Assembly: GCA_018267545.1 (NCBI GenBank)
Contig: JAFDYG010000265.1
Coordinates: 1-34,604, forward strand
DNA from: Bacteroidota bacterium
GTDB taxonomy: Bacteria; Bacteroidota; Bacteroidia; Chitinophagales; Chitinophagaceae
Length of the DNA stretch: 34,604 nucleotides
Direction: 5' to 3'
In this document: in pieces, positions 1 through 6,758 of the stretch
Layout: the number at the start of each line of letters is the position of its first letter
Numbering within the stretch: position 1 is the first letter of the stretch
Translations under genes and position numbers: made by a program
The notes under the pieces: model-generated
Seen by the model: the letters and a program-made list of their open reading frames with translations, nothing else
What the model was told of the DNA's origin: nothing
Database searches by the model: none

Positions 1-318
1 ATTGCCGATATAAAAATTATCACCGGTAAGGGTCGCCTGCCCCCCTCCTACCATATCCGTAACATACCGGGGCTCTGCGCCATTGAGACGATAGAAATCC
101 CTTCCAAGTATCCCTACGTCATCCAGGTACAACGTCACCTCGCCGCGCATTCCCGACTCGGTGCCGCTCACCAGGTTGTTTAGCTGCGGTACGGTGGCAT
201 TGGCGATAAAATTCTCTACCGTAGCGTGATTCAGATCGCCATAATCTTTTTTACAGGCCTGACTAAAAAGAACCAGCGACGGCAATAAGAGCCTATATAG
301 AATAGTATTCTTTTTCAT
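1..318 (-). CDS. SusD/RagB-like nutrient-binding outer-membrane lipoprotein, N-terminal part (cut by window edge)
   Basis: Reading leftwards from the ATG at 318 gives an open frame of 106 codons that runs off the window. It starts MKKNTILYRLLLPSLV, a basic and hydrophobic signal sequence, followed by FSQAC and KKD. The Cys at about residue 22 fits a signal peptidase II site, and the charged residues after it suit surface export. Residues such as YLDDVGILGRDFYRLNG resemble the N-terminal part of SusD family members, which bind glycans or other nutrients at the cell surface and act as a lid on SusC. The gene starts about 20 bp after the SusC stop, so the two are one transcription unit. An in-frame ATG at 324 is an alternative start. 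Family assignment rests on position and lipoprotein character; the substrate cannot be told. Confidence 0.82.
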   Translation of the reverse strand, partial: MKKNTILYRLLLPSLVLFSQACKKDYGDLNHATVENFIANATVPQLNNLVSGTESGMRGEVTLYLDDVGILGRDFYRLNGAEPRYVTDMVGGGQATLTGDNFYIGN

Positions 319-337
319 GTACATTTTTTATACGCAT

Positions 338-3289
338 TTAAAAATCGAGTGAAATATGAAAATCCGCTCTTTTGCTCGACGGATAAGGATCTACGTCCAC
401 CCCGCTGGAAAGACCCGTTCCAAAATTAGATACTTCCGGGTCATACCCCTTGTACTTGGTGGCGGTAAAGAAGTTGTTCAACGATACCCCGACACGCAGC
501 CCCTTTATATAGTTTATGGGAAGGTGAGTGAAAGAATAATATAAACCGATCTCACGCAAACGTACGTAACCGGAATTTTGAACAAAGGGACGGGCATCCG
601 ACGCCGCAAGACCTGCCCGGTATTCTCCATCGGGTATATTCTGCTTATTGGTGACCTTGTCGTAGTCAGGGCTCGTTCCCCCCAGATCATTGAGGATCTG
701 TGTGAGGTTCACGTTCCGTCCACCTTGCTTCCAATGCAGAAGAAACCGCAGGCTGAGCTTCTCGAAGAAAGTGATTTCGTTGTACGTATTCATCTGGAAG
801 GTCGGCTCCGCGTCTCCTAGCTGCACAACGTTGCCGCTGCCATCTAATCCCACTATCTGCGTGGCGCTTCTACCCTCCTGGATCTGGAAGGTCCCGAAGC
901 CAGTGCCAAAGCCTCCGGTCGGCACGGACGGAATGCTCAACCGCGTGACCTTCGACCGGTTCAACCAGAAATTGACCGAAGTATTCCAGACAAGATTTTT
1001 TGTCTGTATAGGTCTTGCCGTCATACCCAGCTCGACGCCGCGATTACGCAGGTCGCCCGCATTGAGCCACTGGCTGAAAAACCCGGAAGAGGAAGGCAGC
1101 GCATTCAGCAGCAGGAAATCCTGAATGGTCTTGTTGTAGTAAGTAAATACAAATCCCAGCCGCCCCTTAAGCAGGCTGATATCGATCCCGGTTTCGAGCT
1201 CGGCCTGACGTTCGGGCTTGATATCCGCGCGCCCCTCCCTGCTCCCGATCAGCAAACCCGGAAAGCCGGAGATATTGGATATGCCGAAAGACGTAAACTT
1301 GCTGCCGTAGACAGGCACATTGTTAGCTTGTCCGTACGCTACGCGTAATTTTAGGTTGTCGACAATCCCATCCTTCAATATGCCCATCTTCGTCAGATTC
1401 CAGGAAACACCGGCCTTCGGATACACGTAGTATTTAGCGACGTCGCCATTATTGGAAGACCGGTCGAACCGTACTCCTCCGGTGACCGAGAACAGGTCAT
1501 TGATATTGGCTTCCTCTTGTATGAACAGACCCTGGTTGACATACTTCTGCTTCAGCTCTGTGGCATTCAACGCCCCCGCCTGGTCGACATTGGATTGTCC
1601 GCTGATCACCTGCGTAGCCACATTGATGAGGTTTTTATAATCCCCGGTTTCCTGCGTCAATCCTGCGGAAGTAGTAAACGATAATTTGTCGGAGGCGGTA
1701 AAGGTGTTGACCAGCGAGAGGGTATAGTTCGTATTGAGATTGGTCGTCCCCCCCTCTATCGAAGTGCCTTTATTTACTGCCTGGAACTGTAAAGTACCCG
1801 GAAAAAGCGCCGTCGTGGAAAGATTGTAGAAATCGACACCGCCACGGGCAATGAACCTCGTATTGCTCTTATCATTCTTCTGCAGCAGCGCTTCCAGATT
1901 AATCCCGGTGATAAACCGGTTGACCGATTCATTGTTGGTCATCTGGGCAATGGTCTGCAATGGATTCGAGGTTCCAAACGGGTTTGCCGGATAATCGCCC
2001 CTTGCATCAGGATGCAGCTGGGCGAAATCAGGAGTGGAGGAAAGAGCCACGCCGAAAGAGGCGCCTACATTGTCATTGCCCGTCAATCCCCTGTCTGCAG
2101 AGGAGTTGACATAGTTGGTGCTGATACCGATCTTGATATTGTCATTGATTCGGTGATCGATATTCAGTCGCAGGCTGCTATTGCGATAGCCTGTATTCTT
2201 CACGATGCCGCCTTCATCTTTCTGCGAAGCCGAAAAATAGACACCCGTATTGGCCGTTCCGCCGCTGACGCTCAATACGGTGTTGCGCGCAAAGCCGGTA
2301 TTGCCGTATACTTCTTTTTCATAGTTATAGATATGACCTGCGGCCTGGGCGTCGAGAAAGTCCTGGCGCAGCCTCGCACTGTCGGCAGCATCTGCGCCAC
2401 GGCTTGCCGCCCGGTCGGCGTTATACTGACGAACACCCAGCAGATGACGAGCCGTAATAGCTCCGATATCCTGAGAAACCGAAATCTTCGTCCGCCCCGC
2501 CTTACCCTTTTTCGTCGTGATGATGATAACACCTGCAGCCGCCTTGGAACCATATATAGCTGCGGCAGAAGCGCCTTTCAATATCTCGATGTTCTCGATA
2601 TCTTCCGCCCGCAAATCCGCAATACGGCTGGACGGATTGTCCTGGGTAGAAGTCACCGCTCCGCCAGGCGCCGCAGCCGTAACCGCATTCAGACCCGCCG
2701 ACGTAGAAGTGTTGTCGACATAAACCCCATCCACAACATACAACGGCTGCGTATTGCCGAAAATAGACGTGGTGCCCCTGAGCTTTACAGAGATACCGCC
2801 GCCGGGCGCACCCGAATTGGCATTGATCGAGGCCCCGGAAATTTTTCCTTCCAGCGCAGCGTCGAAGGTTTGTGCAGGCGCGCCGCCATTCAATTCTTTC
2901 GAAGAGATGGTCGCAACCGCATTTGCCAGGTTCCTCCTTTTTACGGTAGTCGCAAGCCCCGTAACTACCACTTCGTCCAGGTGGGCAATGTCTTCCTTCA
3001 GCACGATGCGATTGTTATCAGCCCAATCATCCGCCTTAAATGACTGGGAGATAAAGCCCGCTGAGCTGATAACGATGGTAGCACGTGCGCTGGCGCTAAG
3101 CGTAAAATTACCCTCTGCGTCACTCACTGTACCATGCGATGTTTGTTTGATGATAATGCTGGCCCCCTGTATCGGGTGGCCGCTGGGGTCACTGATGTTC
3201 CCTGAAATGGTTTTGTTTTGTGAAAATGCCAGAGCCGGCAACAGGCAAAGGATTATCCATCCTGCAATCGTGCGATTTAGGTTCCTCAT
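338..3289 (-). CDS. SusC/RagA-type TonB-dependent outer-membrane transporter
   Basis: A 983-residue protein imports oligomers across the outer membrane using TonB energy. The signal peptide is about residues 1-23 (MRNLNRTIAG, then a hydrophobic run ending AFSQ). A carboxypeptidase-regulatory-like beta-sandwich follows at about 25-100. The SusC motif DEVVVTG is at 105-111, the plug motif PLYVVDGVYVD near 182, and the RagA signature ILKGASAAAIYGSKAAAG starts near 236. The rest is a beta-barrel ending in the aromatic HISLDF. The frame is open 39 codons further upstream, but that stretch is poor as a leader and the signal peptide begins at the ATG at 3289, so I chose that start. The SusD-like gene follows directly. 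No sigma/anti-sigma pair or hybrid sensor lies beside it, so the nutrient sensed is unknown. A sulfatase upstream on the same strand might share a role but is separated by two opposite-strand genes. Confidence 0.96.
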   Translation of the reverse strand: MRNLNRTIAGWIILCLLPALAFSQNKTISGNISDPSGHPIQGASIIIKQTSHGTVSDAEGNFTLSASARATIVISSAGFISQSFKADDWADNNRIVLKEDIAHLDEVVVTGLATTVKRRNLANAVATISSKELNGGAPAQTFDAALEGKISGASINANSGAPGGGISVKLRGTTSIFGNTQPLYVVDGVYVDNTSTSAGLNAVTAAAPGGAVTSTQDNPSSRIADLRAEDIENIEILKGASAAAIYGSKAAAGVIIITTKKGKAGRTKISVSQDIGAITARHLLGVRQYNADRAASRGADAADSARLRQDFLDAQAAGHIYNYEKEVYGNTGFARNTVLSVSGGTANTGVYFSASQKDEGGIVKNTGYRNSSLRLNIDHRINDNIKIGISTNYVNSSADRGLTGNDNVGASFGVALSSTPDFAQLHPDARGDYPANPFGTSNPLQTIAQMTNNESVNRFITGINLEALLQKNDKSNTRFIARGGVDFYNLSTTALFPGTLQFQAVNKGTSIEGGTTNLNTNYTLSLVNTFTASDKLSFTTSAGLTQETGDYKNLINVATQVISGQSNVDQAGALNATELKQKYVNQGLFIQEEANINDLFSVTGGVRFDRSSNNGDVAKYYVYPKAGVSWNLTKMGILKDGIVDNLKLRVAYGQANNVPVYGSKFTSFGISNISGFPGLLIGSREGRADIKPERQAELETGIDISLLKGRLGFVFTYYNKTIQDFLLLNALPSSSGFFSQWLNAGDLRNRGVELGMTARPIQTKNLVWNTSVNFWLNRSKVTRLSIPSVPTGGFGTGFGTFQIQEGRSATQIVGLDGSGNVVQLGDAEPTFQMNTYNEITFFEKLSLRFLLHWKQGGRNVNLTQILNDLGGTSPDYDKVTNKQNIPDGEYRAGLAASDARPFVQNSGYVRLREIGLYYSFTHLPINYIKGLRVGVSLNNFFTATKYKGYDPEVSNFGTGLSSGVDVDPYPSSKRADFHISLDF

Positions 3290-3438
3290 GTTGAGTTGAG
3301 TAATTGGTGAAAGAATCGATCGTGCAAGAAAAAAAATAAACCAGCACATGGATAGCACCAACTTCCCAATGGTCAACATAGATTCACCAATGACGAAAAA
3401 CACCACAAAGTTTAAAAGTCGAGCCGGAAGATAGATTC

Positions 3439-3446
3439 TACCTTTG
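3439..3446 (+). promoter_or_regulatory. Bacteroidota-type -7 promoter element
   Basis: TACCTTTG matches the Bacteroidota -7 consensus TAnnTTTG and lies 18 bp before the ATG at 3465, which would give a short leader. A TTT-containing stretch at 3411-3413 is a weak candidate for the upstream element. Assigned from sequence match and position only. Confidence 0.6.
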
Positions 3447-3464
3447 CAGATTCACATTGCCGTT

Positions 3465-3752
3465 ATGAAACACCCAAGCTACACCGTCACCATAGGCGAT
3501 GACTTCCACAAATACCTATTCTACAGCGTAGGTCCAAAAGGACGAATCGCCAAAGGAATTATCTTTTCTCAGATCGAAGAAAACCTATTTAACCTGGCGT
3601 TTTCAGCAAAGACTCGACTATACCAAATGCAAATTATGAACAACCTTCAGGAAATAAATAAAAGTTTTGATATCCAAGGATATATAAATAACAACTGGGA
3701 AAGGTTCCAGGAAAACCGCCCCTACCAAGCCTTCTTGGTTACGAAAAAATAA
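3465..3752 (+). CDS. Small DUF6934-like protein, apparently lacking its central part
   Basis: A 95-residue protein, using the ATG at 3465 rather than a non-ATG codon seven codons upstream, because the promoter-like TACCTTTG lies between them. The N-terminal part (HKYLFYSVGPKGRIAKGIIF) and the C-terminal part (TRLYQMQI, then NNWERFQ) both resemble what I recall of DUF6934 proteins of Bacteroidota, which are usually about 140-160 residues. In those, a segment with a second beta-rich stretch and a helix joins these parts; here FNLAF runs almost straight into SAKTRLYQ. An in-frame internal deletion of some 40-55 residues is the simplest reading (inference from memory of the family). The function of the family is unknown to me. 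It is followed after 19 bp by a 54-residue gene, probably co-transcribed. Confidence 0.72.
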   Translation: MKHPSYTVTIGDDFHKYLFYSVGPKGRIAKGIIFSQIEENLFNLAFSAKTRLYQMQIMNNLQEINKSFDIQGYINNNWERFQENRPYQAFLVTKK

Positions 3753-3771
3753 TTTATTAAATTTACACTAT

Positions 3772-3936
3772 ATGCACACCTCCACAGACAAGAAAAAAAC
3801 AGCAACCGGGATCACCATCGACCCCAATATCCCGGACTTCAGCAAATCCCCTTTAGTCATCAAGAAAGTAGAAAATGCCCGTGCCTTTATTGCCAAACAC
3901 GGCCTGCCCAAAAAGAAAACCAAAAAAGGGAACTAA
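3772..3936 (+). CDS. Small basic hypothetical protein (54 aa), partner of the DUF6934-like gene
   Basis: An ATG at 3772 opens a 54-codon frame ending TAA at 3934-3936. The protein has a Lys/Thr-rich start, a central ITIDPNIPDFSKSPLVIKK segment, a predicted helix (KVENARAFIAKHGLP) and a Lys-rich tail. The DPNIPDF...PLVIKK...HGLP pattern looks conserved rather than random and recalls small proteins encoded just after DUF6934-type genes in Bacteroidota (from memory). It begins 19 bp after the upstream stop and ends 4 bp before the convergent sulfatase stop, so the space is fully used. No catalytic residues or membrane segment are seen. A toxin-antitoxin-like pairing is possible, but nothing in the sequence demonstrates it. 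Confidence 0.66.
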   Translation: MHTSTDKKKTATGITIDPNIPDFSKSPLVIKKVENARAFIAKHGLPKKKTKKGN

Positions 3937-3940
3937 TCTA

Positions 3941-5461
3941 CTATTTAACAGCCCTCTCCAATATCTCCATCGCCTCCTGATCCTCATATTCCCGTATCAA
4001 TCCTTTCAGCCGCTCCTTCAACCCCGCAACAACCTTCTCATACCCCGCCTCCCCATAAACATTCCTCACCTCCTTCGGATCCTTCCGCAAATCATACAGT
4101 TCCCAAAAATCAGCCGGACCATAAAACCGCGCCAGCACATACCGCTCCGTCCGAATCCCAAAATGCGGATACACATGATGCGGCTGCGGATATTCATAGT
4201 AGTGATAGTACATAGATTTCCTCCACCCCGTCCTCTCTCCCTTTAATAACGGCAAAAACGACCGCCCCTGCATCTCCTCCGGCACCCTAACCCCCGCCAT
4301 GTCCAACAGAGTCGGCGCCCAATCTATATTCAGCATCATCTCCCCCACCTTCGTCCCCGGCCGTATCACCCCCGGATAACGCATCACAAAAGGCGTCCGC
4401 AAAGATTCCTCATAAATCCACCGCTTGTCGAACCACCCATGCTCCCCCATATAGAACCCCTGATCCGAAGCATAGATCACTACCGTATTCTTTGCCAGCC
4501 CTGTCCGGTCCAAATAATCGAGCAGACGGCCAATATTTCTATCCAGACTGCGGGCCACCGACAGATAGTCCTTTAAATACCGCTGATACTTCCAACGGAC
4601 CAGCGCCTCTCCCGTATCCTTTCGGCGGTCGAACTCCCGGCTGATCTTATTCTCATAGTAGTCGTAAAAGACCTTTTTCTGCTCCGAAGTGAACCGGTTA
4701 TAGATCCCGCTCCGCTCATAATCGGCATGCACCTTCAGGTCCTCTTCCAACCGCATCGTCCGGTCGATCGTCATATCCTGGTCTGCCGCCGCCCTGCGCC
4801 CCTCATACCGGTCATGAAAAGTCACTGGCAAGGGAAAGTCCTTCCCATCATAAGCACCCAGATCTGAAAGGTCCGGCAGCCACTCCCTGTGCGTCGCCTT
4901 CTCCCCTACTATAAGACAGAAGGGCTTTGTCGTATCCCGCCCGTCCAGCCAGTCCGTCGTCAGACGGGTGATAATGTCGGTCACATAACCCGTCATCCGC
5001 AAAGTATCCCGACCACCACCGATCAGGTCCGGATTATAATATTCCCCCTGACCGTTGAGTATCCGGAAGTAGTCGAAGCCTTTCGGCAGGCTTCCCAGAT
5101 GCCATTTCCCGATCCAGGCGGTCTGATACCCATTCTCCTTCAATAAAGTCGGAAAAACGAGCTGATCGGTATTGAACTTCCTTTCGTTTAGCGTATACCC
5201 ATTCTTATGGCTGTATTTCCCCGTCAGCAGGCTCGCCCGGCTCGGACCACAGATGGAATTGGTGACCATCGCCCGGGTGAAGAGGGCCCCGCCCCTGGCT
5301 ATCCGATCGATATTCGGCGTCTCCGCCAGCCGGCTCCCATAGGCGCTGATCGCCTGATACGCATGGTCGTCGGACAAAATAAAAATGATATTTGGCCGTT
5401 GACCTGATGCCCCCGAAAAGACAAATAGTAAACTCAAGCTCAAAGTAATATATTCCCTCAT
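3941..5461 (-). CDS. Secreted sulfatase (type I, Cys-type formylglycine)
   Basis: A 506-residue sulfatase of the alkaline-phosphatase-like fold (PF00884), hydrolysing sulfate esters of glycans or glycosides in the periplasm or at the surface. The start is the ATG at 5461: it gives a signal peptide MREYITLSLSLLFVFSGASG, while the upstream extension of 16 codons overlaps the divergent promoter. Visible marks are the metal-binding LSDDHA (Asp31-Asp32), the active-site SICGPSRASLLTG with Cys71 to be converted to formylglycine, GKWHLG, and the C-terminal ASDQGFYMGEHGWFDKRW metal/substrate segment. Activity depends on a maturase encoded elsewhere. The layout resembles N-acetylglucosamine-6-sulfatase or heparan-type sulfatases of Bacteroidota, but the substrate is not decidable here. 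It is convergent with the two tiny genes and divergent from the thioesterase gene. Confidence 0.95.
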   Translation of the reverse strand: MREYITLSLSLLFVFSGASGQRPNIIFILSDDHAYQAISAYGSRLAETPNIDRIARGGALFTRAMVTNSICGPSRASLLTGKYSHKNGYTLNERKFNTDQLVFPTLLKENGYQTAWIGKWHLGSLPKGFDYFRILNGQGEYYNPDLIGGGRDTLRMTGYVTDIITRLTTDWLDGRDTTKPFCLIVGEKATHREWLPDLSDLGAYDGKDFPLPVTFHDRYEGRRAAADQDMTIDRTMRLEEDLKVHADYERSGIYNRFTSEQKKVFYDYYENKISREFDRRKDTGEALVRWKYQRYLKDYLSVARSLDRNIGRLLDYLDRTGLAKNTVVIYASDQGFYMGEHGWFDKRWIYEESLRTPFVMRYPGVIRPGTKVGEMMLNIDWAPTLLDMAGVRVPEEMQGRSFLPLLKGERTGWRKSMYYHYYEYPQPHHVYPHFGIRTERYVLARFYGPADFWELYDLRKDPKEVRNVYGEAGYEKVVAGLKERLKGLIREYEDQEAMEILERAVK

Positions 5462-5467
5462 GTATGA

Positions 5468-5475
5468 TATATTTG
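5468..5475 (+). promoter_or_regulatory. Bacteroidota-type -7 element directly before the thioesterase start codon
   Basis: TATATTTG matches TAnnTTTG exactly and ends only 4 bp before the ATG at 5480. Transcription should start at or within a few bases of the start codon, giving a leaderless or nearly leaderless mRNA (inference). No clear TTTG upstream element is visible. Confidence 0.6.
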
Positions 5476-5479
5476 CAGT

Positions 5480-6001
5480 ATGAATAGTAAAGCCAAGACC
5501 GCGCAACAATCCCTCGTAGTCATGACAGAGCTGGTCCTACCCAATGATACCAACGTCTTCGGCAACCTCATGGGGGGCCGTCTCATGTACTGGATGGATA
5601 TCGCGGCCGCCCTTGCTGCCGGAAAACACTGTAACGCTCCCGTCGTCACCGCCTCCGTGGACAATATCTCCTTCGAAAACCCCATCAAGCTCGGCAACGT
5701 CGTACACATCGAGGCTAAAGTCAGCCGCGCCTTCAACAGCTCCATGGAAGTCCACATGAAAGTCTGGGGCGAAGACCATACCCAGCAATACAAATATAAA
5801 AGTAACGAGGCATACTACACGTTCGTAGCCCTCGACCCCAACCGCCGCCCCCGCCCCGTTCCCGAGCTCATCGCGGAAACCGAAGAGGAAAAAAGGCTGT
5901 ACGAAGGCGCCCTCCGCAGACGGCAGCTCCGCCTCATCCTCGGTGGCAAGATGAAGCCCGAAGACGCCGGCGAATTGAAAGCGTTCTTTTTAAAAGGGTA
6001 A
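5480..6001 (+). CDS. Acyl-CoA thioesterase, hotdog fold (YciA/BFIT-like)
   Basis: A 173-residue cytoplasmic enzyme that should hydrolyse acyl-CoA thioesters to free acid and CoA. The hotdog signature is visible at about residues 22-50: NDTNVFGNLMGGRLMYWMD, with the Asn, the Gly-Gly pair and the Asp of the Nx(2)Gx(3)GGx(3)MxxMD pattern shared by YciA and acyl-CoA hydrolases. A second conserved strand region is VDNISFENPIKLGNVVHIEAKV. The C-terminal 40 residues are charged and helical. Its start is tightly divergent from the sulfatase gene (18 bp between start codons), and its stop is 4 bp from the stop of the convergent response regulator gene. A free-standing housekeeping gene; chain-length preference is unknown. 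Confidence 0.93.
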   Translation: MNSKAKTAQQSLVVMTELVLPNDTNVFGNLMGGRLMYWMDIAAALAAGKHCNAPVVTASVDNISFENPIKLGNVVHIEAKVSRAFNSSMEVHMKVWGEDHTQQYKYKSNEAYYTFVALDPNRRPRPVPELIAETEEEKRLYEGALRRRQLRLILGGKMKPEDAGELKAFFLKG

Positions 6002-6005
6002 ATCT

Positions 6006-6746
6006 TTATAATAGGCTGAGCTCCTTTAAAAACTCTTCCTTCCTCCTCGTCGATACCTCGATCGCGCTATTGTCGATCAGCGTTACCGTCCCCCCTTTCC
6101 CCTTGTTATAGCTTTTGATATAACGCAGGTTGATCAGGTGGGAATGATGAACCCGGAAGAAGCGATAGGGAACCAGCAGGGTTTCGAATTCCTTCAACGT
6201 CCTCGACACGACCAGCTTCTGCTTGTCCACCGTAAAGAGCAGCGTATAATTATCGCTGCTTTCACACCGGATGATATCGTTAACCTGCAAAAAGACCAGT
6301 CCGCTCGCGACCGGAACCCCAATCCGCTTATCTCCACTGCCCACATTGTGCAGCAGCGCTTCCAGCCTCCTGGCCAGCTCCTGCCCCGTCGTTTTCTGCT
6401 CCAGCTTACTCACAGCCCTCACCAGGTCTTCTGTCATGATCGGCTTTAACAGGTAATCGATCGCGCTGAACTTGAATGCCTGTACCGCATATTGGTCATA
6501 CGCGGTGGTAAAGACGATATCGAAGTCGATCGTCCCCACTCGCTTCAACAGATCGAAACCGGTTTGATCACCTATCGCCACATCCAAAAACACCAGGCCC
6601 GGCCGCAGCTCCCTGATCCCCCTGATACCTTCGTCCACCGTCTGAAACGACCCCACCACCGTGATCGCAGGAGCTACCCTTCCGATCAGATCGGATAGCT
6701 CATCGATACAATGCCGCTCATCGTCTATGATTATTGCCTTTATCAT
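6006..6746 (-). CDS. LytTR-family response regulator
   Basis: A 246-residue regulator with an N-terminal receiver (about 1-120) and a C-terminal LytTR DNA-binding domain (about 140-243). The acidic pocket is DDE at 8-10, the phosphoacceptor Asp55 lies in LVFLDVAIG, the switch Thr in FTTAYDQYA and the conserved Lys in YLLKP. The LytTR part shows CESSDNYTLLF, SRTLKEFETLL and FFRVHHSHLINLRYI, typical of LytR/AlgR-type domains that bind paired direct repeats. It starts 12 bp after the kinase stop, so the two are co-transcribed and almost surely cognate. A candidate target, an 11-bp direct repeat with a 21-bp period, lies upstream of the kinase gene at 8855-8886. Confidence 0.96.
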   Translation of the reverse strand: MIKAIIIDDERHCIDELSDLIGRVAPAITVVGSFQTVDEGIRGIRELRPGLVFLDVAIGDQTGFDLLKRVGTIDFDIVFTTAYDQYAVQAFKFSAIDYLLKPIMTEDLVRAVSKLEQKTTGQELARRLEALLHNVGSGDKRIGVPVASGLVFLQVNDIIRCESSDNYTLLFTVDKQKLVVSRTLKEFETLLVPYRFFRVHHSHLINLRYIKSYNKGKGGTVTLIDNSAIEVSTRRKEEFLKELSLL

Positions 6747-6758
6747 TTTGTCTTTTGC

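Noticed and set aside
2012-3043. A long plus-strand frame of 343 codons inside the susC-like gene
   Set aside because: It lies antisense to a clear coding region, is unrelated to any family, and its composition reflects the opposite frame.
3290-3406. A 39-residue N-terminal extension of the SusC-like protein
   Set aside because: The frame is open, but the real signal peptide begins at the ATG at 3289 and the upstream part has no family resemblance.
338-5461. A complete polysaccharide utilisation locus (susC, susD, sulfatase)
   Set aside because: No glycoside hydrolase or sensor is present, the sulfatase is separated by two opposite-strand genes, and the SusD part runs off the window; the link is only positional.
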